This document shows, one piece after another, positions 1 through 8,728 of a DNA stretch of 64,000 nt (its first letter is position 1; each line of letters begins with the position of its first letter). The position numbers and the translations under genes were made by a program. The stretch is from Pictodentalium vernedei (taxonomy: Eukaryota > Mollusca > Scaphopoda > Dentaliida > Dentaliidae), in NCBI GenBank assembly GCA_031216915.1, contig CM062289.1, positions 249,421,113-249,485,112 of the forward strand. Reading direction: 5' to 3'. A model generated the notes under the pieces. The model made no database searches, had not been told where the DNA came from, and worked only from the letters and a program-made list of their open reading frames with translations.

Positions 1-384
1 CGACAGATCCTGTCATCGTCAATCACAACTCCCCTATAAAACTCTTGGCTAGGCGCCTGCGTGCCGTGCAACACCCCGAGGGAAATATGTTGCAGGATAA
101 ACACAAGAAAAGGTGAATATTTGTTGATAATTCCAAGCTTTTACATCATTCCATGGAAAACTCTCGAGGAGAGCTTCAAAGAAATTCTGTTAAGTCTTGG
201 AAATTTATCAGCACATTTTCTCCGACGGCAGTTATCCGATAGGTGGGTTTAGTAGAGGGCGAGTTGCACCTGAGCAATCCCACGCCCCAACTTTAAGCCT
301 ACTATTATTGTCGCTATTTTGTGGACTATCGTAACATTAACCTCGTACACTATGGTGTTCACATGATGCAACACGTGGAAATTT
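1..384. other. No feature seen
   Basis: I see no coding frame with a recognisable motif, no RNA gene and no repeat boundary in this stretch. It ends where the first small palindrome begins. Confidence 0.5.
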
Positions 385-445
385 AACCAATTCATCCTTG
401 TTTAGCAGAACCCGCAAAGCCCTGTCAAACAAGATTGAATTGGTT
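385..445. repeat. Small palindrome, AACCAATTC family
   Basis: Two arms of about 24 bp pair with each other. The left arm opens AACCAATTC and the right arm closes GAATTGGTT, with a short loop between them. The same arm sequence recurs as a complete hairpin at 30953-31067 and as a half copy at 47150-47216, so this is a dispersed miniature element rather than a chance hairpin. No coding capacity. Inference: a non-autonomous foldback element. Confidence 0.6.
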
Positions 446-519
446 ATTTACTAAACCTGTGATCGTTAACTGTTGCCTTGAACAAGGCAACTTTTAACCA
501 TCACAAGTTTAGCAAATAA
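444..519. repeat. Inverted repeat abutting the previous palindrome
   Basis: Arms 444-480 and 483-519 pair with only a few mismatches around a 2-base loop. The outer ends read TTATTTACTAAACC on the left and GTTTAGCAAATAA on the right. It overlaps the end of the preceding palindrome by two bases, so the two may be parts of one rearranged element. Confidence 0.6.
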
Positions 520-574
520 GCCTGTCGTGTCTCACGGTGTAGCTTTTGGGCTATGGGCAAAGTCTTATTGGAAC

Positions 575-726
575 ATATACGTTATTGTGATGAGTTGGCG
601 TAACATGGTCTGAGGTTTGCAGCTCGGAGCGTATGTTCAACATTGACACTTCGCATCTCGGTTAAACATAAGCTCCGAGGCGCAAACCTCACACCATGTT
701 ACCGTCAGTTCATTACAATAACTTAT
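575..726. repeat. Foldback repeat of about 150 bp
   Basis: The left arm (about 582-636) and right arm (about 664-721) are imperfect reverse complements of about 55 bp, joined by a 27-bp loop. A shared core, TGAGGTTTGC, and its complement are easy to see. No open frame. This is typical of a MITE, but I could not assign a superfamily. Confidence 0.6.
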
Positions 727-1000
727 AATATTATACCTACTCTATTCTGCGATAGGGCCTGAACACCAGGACCATGCAACTAGTTTCTATGAAACGCCAA
801 GGCACTTTGATACTGTTTTACAGCCGATGCTATGGCCAAGACACAGAAAGTATGATGTGTCGGGATAAGTAAGGTCGCCCCATTTTATGAAGGTTTTCAA
901 TTCACAAATATGAGATAGTCACTCAAGTGAAACTCCAATTTTGTAAGAAGGTGCGCTCGCACGTGGCGCAACTCCCCAGGCTATTCACCTGGCACGAGAA

Positions 1001-1320
1001 GGGGGCGCGGTGGCTCATTAGTTAGAACATTGAGCGTTTAACTGAAAGGACAAGGTTCGATCCTGACTCGCACCATCTGCACTGTATTCTTGGACAAGAC
1101 ACTTATTCCCGTTTACCCACTCAGTACTGCGTACTACACGTCTATGGTGCCACAGCTAACTTGGTTGCGCCGTGTTAGTAAGTTTCAGAGTCTGACGGTT
1201 GGTCGCCGCTGCTTGGTCGTTCTCACCGGGTACTCCGGCTTCCCCCACTCGTAAAAATGTTCGACTCGATGTGACCCTGGTTATTGAAGGTATCGTTAAA
1301 CCACAATAATGAAACAAACA
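1001..1320 (+). mobile_element. tRNA-derived SINE, diverged copy
   Basis: The head carries an A-box-like segment (GTGGCTCATTAGTTAG) and a B-box-like segment (GGTTCGATCC) about 55 bases in, as in RNA polymerase III promoters of tRNA origin. The body shares two recognisable blocks with the other SINEs here: the cytosine-rich block after the head and the block reading GGGTACTCCGGCTTCC near the end. The tail is decayed and I see no clear flanking duplication, so it looks old. Confidence 0.7.
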
Positions 1321-2520
1321 ACCTGAGAAATTTCCGAAATACTTTGCCAAATTATTACAAATAGGTACCCAGTATAGCTCCGTATAGCAATCTTTATGCA
1401 AATTTCTTCATATTGCTTTCCGGGGGATCGTTAGAACTTAGCCTGCCCACCAATGAACGACACACTCAGCCAAGTCCAATGGTTTTCAAATGATCGTGAA
1501 ATGCCTACCGTATCCTGTTTTGGTAACTCTGTCGGAAGCGTTCAACTTGCCGATCCCTTATGTTCACCATCCTGTCTTTGATTCTGGATCACTGACACAT
1601 CCCCCCCCCCCCCCCCCCCCCACCAGAATAGGAATTTGGGCAAATCCTAGCAATAGTATGGGAGACATGTTGTCACAGTATAACATAATTTTTCAACATG
1701 TGGGTAAAGTCACGTGTTTGCGTGATAATTTCAGAGAAAAGGTTATCTTTGCCACATCAGTGATACAATACCTTCTGAATGAGGGAAAATTCCTGTTTTC
1801 AGAACTGTTATTGAAATAATTTGTGATATCTGTAAAATTGGCATGGCCTACTTTACGCTATTACGTTAGTTTTTTTTTTAAAAAGGGTTTGAAACAGAAA
1901 ATAAAAAATCAAAGCAAAATTATTGTAAATAAAATGTCGGAGCAAAATTTTTGTTTTTTGGGATTGAATTTTATTTTATGTATCAGAATTTAATCGTTAA
2001 TTTCTTTGCATTGATATTTAGTTCTGGGTTCGTCACCGTAGTCGAAAGTACCACGGCAAAAACAGCTCTCTCATAGTAGTTTCTTGTTCAATGGAAAAGT
2101 GAATGCAGCTGCATTTGACAAATACACTTAGCAGGTGTATGATACTGAGAACGATCTTGTGAATAATCTTGTAATGGGAGTTGTTATTTTGTTTGCTTCA
2201 GAGATCATCTTACACATTTAAATGAATATCCCTCTTGTTGGTTCAGCGTTGTTGTAATAATCGGATGAGGCAAAGCACAATCTCCGAACGTGATACATCG
2301 TCGAACTTTGATAAGCAAAATTACTAATCTCAACTTAAATAACAAACATTTCGATCAAAAGTCAAACAGCAAGACGACGAGGATGACACTAGAAGCTCAA
2401 ACGTTTGTCATTCTGCCAACAGACTGCGTTTTGTTGATTTTATTCCGTGGCTCGCCAATGGTTCATGTGGCCCCGGAACTGCCTGTGTGTGAAGCCCCTG
2501 GATGCACTTTTTGTAGCAGC
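1321..2520. other. Unassigned non-coding stretch with a poly-C tract
   Basis: A 21-base poly-C run lies at 1601-1621. The frame crossing it (1490-1819) owes its proline run to that tract and has no domain I recognise. A/T-rich sequence follows at 1840-2000. No repeat boundary or gene is supported. Confidence 0.45.
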
Positions 2521-2626
2521 CTTAAGGCCTCTTGGGTCGAGGATTTTGCGACTTTTCGCTCTAAATATTAAAATGTTAATATTTGGAGTGAAATGTAGCA
2601 AAATCCTCGACTCTAGAGATCTTAAG
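2521..2626. repeat. Near-perfect inverted repeat with AT-rich loop
   Basis: Arms 2521-2569 and 2579-2626 are reverse complements over most of their length. They open with CTTAAG and contain GTCGAGGATTTTGC, paired with GCAAAATCCTCGAC. The loop is about 9 bases. No coding capacity; probably a miniature foldback element or a hairpin of extrusion size. Confidence 0.65.
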
Positions 2627-2699
2627 ACAAATAAGAAAAGTTATTCGAATCACTAGCCCCGTTGAGTTCAAACTTGCAGGACCTCGGTGTAGAACCTAG

Positions 2700-2985
2700 G
2701 AAGTGACGTCATGTCACGTGACCCAGTGGCGCCATATTGGGTTGTTATAGTAACCCATGTGAGCGGCCATGTTGCCACGTCACCTCCATAGTGATACGTA
2801 GTCAGAGTACGCATGCACAGCGCATGTTGTTAGGTCTGATACGTGTTTCGGTCGTCCATTTTGTATACTGGAGGCTGTCATCTTAGTTTCGATGATGGCA
2901 CGTGTGCTATGTGACCCAAAACCCTCTGATAGAACGGGAGTATGTTCGGAGGGTATGTTCCGTTGTATAAGAGTAAATCCACGGG
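2700..2985. repeat. Diverged copy of the promoter-motif repeat
   Basis: This segment aligns by eye with the arms of the large inverted repeat at 20439-24909. Shared anchors in order are TGACGTCA (2704-2711), GTCACGTGAC (2713-2722), GCGGCCAT (2763-2770), ATAGTGATACGT (2788-2799), GTCGTCCATTTTGTATACTG (2851-2870) and GAGTAAATC near 2979. The E-box-type and CRE-type sites are intact. The RFX-like, YY1-like and NRF1-like sites each carry substitutions. It stands alone without an inverted partner. Similarity fades after about 2985. Confidence 0.7.
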
Positions 2986-3344
2986 ATGTAGGCAGAAAAT
3001 CCCGAAGTACCGGAAATTTTTGAGGTGGAAGAAATTGCCTATTTTCGTGTTTTGGACAATAAAAAGGTGAGTTTGAGTACAAAATCTTCTTATTGTATCG
3101 GATAAATCTAAAGAGAAAAAGGCAAAGACATACAAATAATCGCCCAGAATTGCCCGAATCGCAGAAGTTAATGTATCGTTGTTGTATTCCCTTGATCACT
3201 TGCCCTTCAACAAAAAAATTCAAAATTTCAGCAAAAAACCCTCTGTAAGATTAGCATTTTCTTCATGAGTGGTTCAAATTCGGTTGAGGGATGTACATTG
3301 ACATCTATAGTACATGCATACAGAAAACCACCCTGTTACATCCA

Positions 3345-3628
3345 GTTTATTTATTTATTGATGTTTAAGGTCACATATTTATGCACAATGGCTAATCATG
3401 ACCGTGACAGTTTTACGTGTGGAGGAAGCCGGAGTACCCGGAGAGAACCACCGAGCAACGACGAGCAGCTGCCAGCTCCCCAACATCGTAACTCCACACT
3501 GCAGCACAGGCAGAGTTAGATTGGTTGAAGACATGCGTACCATCGACGTGCAGTACGCCTTAGTACACGGCGTCATCGTGTCCCCACATGGGCAATGGGG
3601 GTGAAGTGTCTTGCCCAAGGACACAACG
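3345..3628 (-). mobile_element. 5'-truncated SINE with 11-bp target duplication
   Basis: On the minus strand the element ends in a short (AAATA)n tail at 3345-3360. It carries the shared body blocks (complement of GGTACTCCGGCTTCC near 3430, complement of TACTGCACGTCGATGG near 3550). The tRNA-like head is missing, so it is 5'-truncated. An 11-bp direct repeat, TGTTACATCCA, brackets it exactly at 3334-3344 and 3629-3639. That duplication indicates insertion by target-primed reverse transcription and little later change. Confidence 0.85.
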
Positions 3629-3690
3629 TGTTACATCCAATATTAAATCATTTAAATCCACCTGAATTGATGCCATTGTTGTTCACTTAG

Positions 3691-3752
3691 TGTACACCCC
3701 GGCGACAGTGAAGTGTACACCCCGAGGACAGTGAAGTATACACCTCAGTGAA
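3691..3752. repeat. Short tandem repeat, 23-bp unit
   Basis: Two full units and one partial unit begin TGTACACCCCG or TATACACCTC and end CAGTGAAG. The period is 23 bases. Confidence 0.6.
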
Positions 3753-3811
3753 ATATCTGCATATGCGAAAAGACATCGCCGTGATGATGAACCAACGGCT
3801 TGTAACATATA

Positions 3812-5161
3812 CTATTAAAAAAGTAGGGGATATCCAAACTGATGTTGATATTTTCGGAAAATGGTATTGGGTACGCGTGATTGGACACATCAATATGTTA
3901 TCAAGTTTAGTGTGGATCATGAATGTCACCGGCTCACGAAAACTTTGTGCAGGTTTTTCGCACGAGCGCCGAGGTAATGTCTGTGGGGTGTATTTTTCAT
4001 TTGTACTCGACGGGCTTTTTCGGAGGTCTCATCGTTCTTTTCTTCGTATAGACTCGTTTATCAATAGTTTCTGGTCGAAATGTAACTTTTGAGGTATGCG
4101 AAGACTGACACGTGTCGATTAGGTCATCCAAGGGCGACAGCTACTAACCAGGATCGTTTCATCCGAACCACAGCATTATGTAACCGCTATCAAAGTGCCT
4201 CAGAAATTGGACACCAGCTGCACCGAGCGACAGATGAGCGAGTCAGTGGTCAGACTATCCGAAATCGCCTACACAGCTGGAATTTGTTGGCTCGACGAAC
4301 TCGAATAATTCCACGTTCGACTGAACGTCACATCGCAGCAAGTTGTAATTGATGTGGAGCACGACAGCGCTGGGACAATCGTCTTTGGACCAACGTCATG
4401 TTTTCCGACTTCCCCGACAGGCGAAACAGAGTGTGGCGGCGGTGAAACGAACGATACCATGACGTAACCGCTAGGCAGCACGATCATTTTGGTGGTGAAT
4501 CGGTTATGGTGTGTGTGGGGAGAGGGGCGCATAACCATGGCAAGCAGAACTGAATTACATGTCATCCAAGGGCGTGTCACAGGGCAGTACTACCATGACA
4601 GGATGTCAGCAGCTCATGTGGTGCCACTTGCGCGACGTCACGGCCGTCGATTCATTTTCCATGATGACAGTGCAAGAACACGTGTCGCTGCAGAGTTCCT
4701 CCAGGAGCAGAACATCACTACCCTTCCCTGGCCAGCACTAAGTCTAGACCTTTCATCAATCGAGCACGTCTTGGATATGCTTAGCAGGCGCTTACAACAA
4801 CGCCAACAGTCCCATACCAGTGCCCAGGAACTCGTCGCTGCACTGCAGGAAGAATGGAATAACACCAGTCAAGCTAATATTGGACGTCTGGTAAGGAGTA
4901 TGCCACGTCGGATCCGCGCTTGTCTCGCGAACCGAGGAGGATTTACAAGGTATTGATGTCTTGGAGTGAATGTGGTAAATTCTCTGACTGACCGCCCATG
5001 TCTCGGTACGTGGATTGCGTGCTTGTCAGACACCCAACTATCGCTGAAAACATTCACCAGGTGTCAGAGTGCAATTTCTCAACTGTCTTTTTTGACGAAA
5101 ATATAAATACATTTCTTCATATATCTCACTTTTATCAAATATCCCCTACTTTTTTGAATAG
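3812..5161 (+). mobile_element. Tc1-like transposon, subfamily 1
   Basis: Terminal inverted repeats begin CTATTAAAAAAGTAGGGG at 3812 and end with the complement at 5161. TA dinucleotides lie directly outside both ends, the standard Tc1/mariner target duplication. At about 1.35 kb the length is typical of the family. A degenerate transposase frame lies inside on the same strand. A near-identical copy of the last ~95 bp recurs at 8311-8408. Confidence 0.8.
4089..4956 (+). pseudogene. Tc1-like transposase pseudogene
   Basis: Tc1/mariner transposases cut and paste their element through a DDE/D triad. Here the N-terminal part (4089-4352) shows the helix-turn-helix and linker style of the family, including SGQTIRNRL. 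The C-terminal part (4489-4956) holds the second-aspartate region FHDDSARTRVA and the third region LSLDLSSIEHVLD, and ends with NRGGFTRY as in the other copies. The block around the first aspartate (WSDESRF in relatives) is lost in frame-shifted sequence between 4350 and 4490. In that gap the reading frame changes at least once. Not functional. Confidence 0.8.
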
Positions 5162-5582
5162 TATATACGCATCGCCTCGTTGTTCTCGCGCATCAACGCG
5201 ATTCAGTCAGTGACACTGTCGGCTCGATCGCTAGGGTCTGTTTCCAAACGTCTTAACCATCCCGAAAATATACTGTTGTCTAAACTTCGAGTTATTCAAT
5301 TCTCGATAATAAAAAACGAAATTGGTCATCCCTGCGACTAGCTATGATTTAATAGTCGTTATAATATAGATATGCATGTCCATAAATACAACGCTAGTTC
5401 CAGTTGTTTTCGTTCGATCAAAGCCTTCCAGTAAAAGCAGTCCAGAGTACTCCGATAAAAAGAACCAATAAACTGGACATTTCCCAGTTCCCTCCGTTCA
5501 CAAAACGCCATACAAATCGAATGATCGAAATCGAATCGTTTAATCAGAGTTCAGCGCAAATCCCTCCTCCCGAAAAAATTCT
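5162..5582. other. No feature seen
   Basis: Between the Tc1 element and the poly-G-ended repeat I see only low-complexity A/T-rich sequence and no recognisable gene. Confidence 0.45.
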
Positions 5583-6627
5583 GTAATATGCAGGGGGTGG
5601 GGGGGGGGGGGGGGGCTTCCAAAATATTCCAGGCACAAGGCCGGGGTGGGTGGGTGGTCGGATGGGGGCCAAAACACCTTTTTTCCTGGAGTTGCAATTT
5701 TTTTCCTGGTGTTTTTTTTTTCAAATTATTTTCACATAACAAGGCTATATTGTTGTTTGGTAGTCTAATAGGCACCTGTTTGGCAGGTAGGGTTAGTGAA
5801 TAAGGCCCCACTAGGCTGATTAGGGGATTTGTTCTCTTTTTTGTAAATTAAATTAGATGCATTAAAGAATTGTGTACTCCAGTTTGACGAAAACAATCAG
5901 TGGAAATTTATGAATTTTAATTTGGGAATGGTTAACATAATTTTCATAGCTGAATCATCACGGCACAATTTGGATTTTACAATGAGTAGCAATGTGTTTA
6001 GCAGGACATCTAAAATAATGTAAAAAATTTACGGAAAATAATCTAAATGCCCAGTTTCTCTGAGTAGAGCTCTTGTAACCTGAAACTAATGAAAATTCTC
6101 ACTGTGCATCTTTGAAATAAAACCCCACTTACTTAATTCAAGCTCATAGTGATAGTACCAGGGTTTTCACAGAGGGTTTGTCTGGCTATTTCGTGAAAAC
6201 ATGAAACAAAAGTTACAGTTAATATTTGAATTGAAAACTTACCCTGACTGAGCCAGAGTATATAGATGAGTAGCTGAGCATAATACTATGCAGCAAAAGA
6301 AGATTATTTTAATCCTCTATTTGATGTTCACAAAAATAGTCTAATTCTTACATTATATGCTGTTATATGCAGAAATCAATGCTGACATTTTTTCGGAGAC
6401 GGACCAGGACGGACAGTGAGATTTACAATAGTGTTAGGTGACAGATTTTCAGCTTTTCTACGCTATCTACTATCTTTTGAGTAATGACAATTGGCTGAAA
6501 CCTCAAGCCTAGACACTTAGCCTGTAGTCAGGTCATTAAAATTAAAACTTCTTCACTAAATTTAAACTGTTTCTTCAGTCTCGGAACTTAACTCATGAAT
6601 GATAATTATTATGAGAGCATTGAGGCC

Positions 6628-6752
6628 AGAACTTTCAGTTCAGCATTTGTAATTCATGCACTTCAATAAATATGCCAGTATACACTACGCCATAGTGTAT
6701 ATAGGCATATTATTGAAATGCATGAATTACAAATGCTCAACTGAAAGTTCTG
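6628..6752. repeat. Long palindrome inside the 5.6-7.3 kb element
   Basis: Arms 6628-6685 and 6695-6752 pair almost throughout: AGAACTTTCAGTTCAGC opens the left arm and its near-complement closes the right. The loop is about 9 bases. Confidence 0.75.
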
Positions 6753-6818
6753 TCATCAGATATTAGAACCACCAGAACATACCAGAAAGTTCTGTCATCA
6801 GGTATTAGAACCACCAGA
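6743..6818 (+). repeat. Direct repeat of about 34 bp, two copies
   Basis: A unit beginning GAAAGTTCTGTCATCAG and ending AACCACCAGA occurs at 6743-6776 and 6784-6818 with about one difference. The first copy shares its start with the outer end of the palindrome before it. Confidence 0.7.
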
Positions 6819-7311
6819 TGTGAAAAAACTGTTATCAGGATGAAACAATCCTGGGTAATATTAGGTTCAGCACCAATTCCAACTCAAGAATCAGTCAGTT
6901 CCTCGAAAGTTTTCTCACAACGAAAAATAACAATGAAATTTTTCCCAGTAAAAATAAATGCGTGCTTGATAACAAAGGAGTTAATAACAATTTTCTTTAG
7001 TGAAATCTAAATGCTTCTGTTGATGCTGGTTGATGTGTACATAATTAGTTTAGACAGTAGATTAGAATTCAAATTAAGGCAAGGATTGACAACTGGAAGC
7101 TCAGTGCAATAATTTTTCATTTCCCACTGTGGTGATACACTGAAAAAATATAGGTGGTGGGGTGGGTGTCCAAGTGGTCAGAGGAAAAAAATATTTTTTT
7201 TGCGCGTGGGTGGGTGGGTGGGTGGTAATCAAAAGGTGGAACAAAATATTTTAGGCCTTGTGTCCGGAATTTTTTGGAAGACCCCCCCCCCCCCCCCCCC
7301 CTGTAATATGA

Positions 7312-7622
7312 GGCAAATTCCAGCCAGGATCCCGATGCCCTACATACTTCTCTGTTGCATTATCAGTCACCCCCATTTAGGATCTTACGACTTCAATATT
7401 ATTTATGTGTTTATCTTAGTGCTGTGCCATTTCTGGTGAGTCGAATTAGTTGCGGACACCATCTTTGCGTAGCCCTATGATTCCTCCTCCGCGATACGCC
7501 ACAATAGACTTATTCTGCGAACACTTCGTTAATAATTTACATTCAAAATTCTATTTTTTCCGCGAACCTCTGTCAACAACAACTCTGGGTGACACATCTG
7601 GCATTTTTAGCTCACCGAAGGG
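7312..7622. other. No feature seen
   Basis: Spacer between the poly-C-ended element and the large inverted repeat. A GCTCACCGAAGGGAGC hairpin at 7612-7627 resembles the hairpin opening the satellite element at 14114. Confidence 0.4.
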
Positions 7623-8728
7623 AGCTTGTGTTACAACCCACTTTGTTATAAAATTTGAAAAATGTAATAATTATTACAAAGTGCAACTACTTGGACGGGA
7701 AAAACGTTGCAATATGTAATAATTATTACAAAATGCAACTGCATGGACGGGAAAATCGTTGCAAAATGTAATAAACTTTTTTTTTCAAAGGGTCACTTTT
7801 TTTTCAAAGGGGCAATTAGAAACTAATTCATGTTATTATACAACTATTAAAATAAATTTGTGTCTCTATGATTCTATTACTGTCTTCGGGTATTCTATGC
7901 ACATTTCTACGTGTATTTGAGCGAGTGTCGTATATGTTCGAAGTTTTTTTACAAAATGCAACTACATGGACTGGAAAAACGTTGCAAAATGTAATGAAAT
8001 ATTTTCAAGTAGAGCAATCAAACTATTCATTGTATTATGCAATTATTAATAGCAAATTGTATCTGAATGTTTTAACCAAATTCTGTCAATGTGTGCTGTT
8101 TGTAGAGATGACCACTGGTGATCAGTAGTAGCGAAAATGGCTAGAGCTCGTCTATGATGCATGAAGCCTCTCATTGTACCCCTCACGTTCTCATACGGGG
8201 AGATGATCGCTGGTGATCGCCATTAAAGATCACCAGGGATGTCTGATAATCGCTTTTGGTGGTCTCTAGAGATGGCTACTAGTGATCACAAGTGATAAAT
8301 ACCCCATGTGAGGAGTGCAATGTCTCAACTGTCTTTTTTGACGAAAATATAAATACATTTCTTCATATATCTCACTTTTATCAAATATCCCCTACTTTTT
8401 TGAATAGTTTTTTGCGTGAGAGGGCTGCGAGGACATGCCTAATTGAGTCCTCACCTCATAGCCCTCACATTCATATCTCGCTCCCAACGATCACTAAAGA
8501 TCACAGACATCCCTACTGCTTGGCAATAGCAATATCTAGTGATTGTTGGGGCGAAATGGGAATGTGAGGGCTATGATGTGAGGCCTCAATGGGGGCCTCT
8601 CCGCACTGCCCTCTCATCCTCATAAGGAAGATGATTATTGGTGATCGCCAGTGGCAATCACTATGGATGCCCAGTGATCGCCGATGGTGCTCTCTAGTGA
8701 TTGTTGGGGCGAGATGAGGATCTGAGGG
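7623..8728. repeat. Left arm of the large inverted repeat
   Basis: The outer third has three blocks of about 60 bp that share TGCAACTACATGGAC and CGTTGCAAAATGTAAT. The inner part is built of short, mutually inverted motifs such as GGTGATCGCCAGTGGC, GAGGGCTATGA and CCTCACCTCATAGCCC. No coding frame. The partner lies in inverted orientation at 12315-16218. Confidence 0.7.
8311..8410 (+). mobile_element. Fragment of Tc1-like subfamily 1 (right end)
   Basis: About 95 bp matches 5070-5161, the right end of the Tc1-like element upstream, with only a couple of differences, and stops at the terminal TTTTTTGAATAG. The corresponding site in the other arm of the large inverted repeat lacks it. It is therefore a secondary insertion or a remnant of an internally deleted copy. 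Confidence 0.7.

Larger units (their letters stand above)
5583..7311. mobile_element. Putative foldback element with poly-G termini
   Basis: The two ends are related in inverted orientation. The left end reads AATATGCAGGGGG, a G run to 5615, then CTTCCAAAATATTCC and CACAAGGCC. The right end, read on the minus strand from about 7311, gives ATATTACAGGGG, a long G run, TCTTCCAAAAAATTCC and CACAAGGCC. A GGTGGGTGGGT block follows in both, on different strands. Terminal similarity spans about 70 bp. The 1.6 kb between has no transposase-like frame but holds a 125-bp palindrome. Inference: a non-autonomous transposon; it could instead be two separate inverted insertions. Confidence 0.45.

Noticed and set aside
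1490-1819. 109-codon frame with a run of prolines
   Set aside because: The proline run is the 21-base poly-C tract and the rest has no recognisable domain.
3064-3075. Splice donor-like GGTGAGT downstream of the promoter-like repeat
   Set aside because: A single matching word without an acceptor, a coding exon or transcript evidence is not enough to call an exon; it is only mentioned as something to test.
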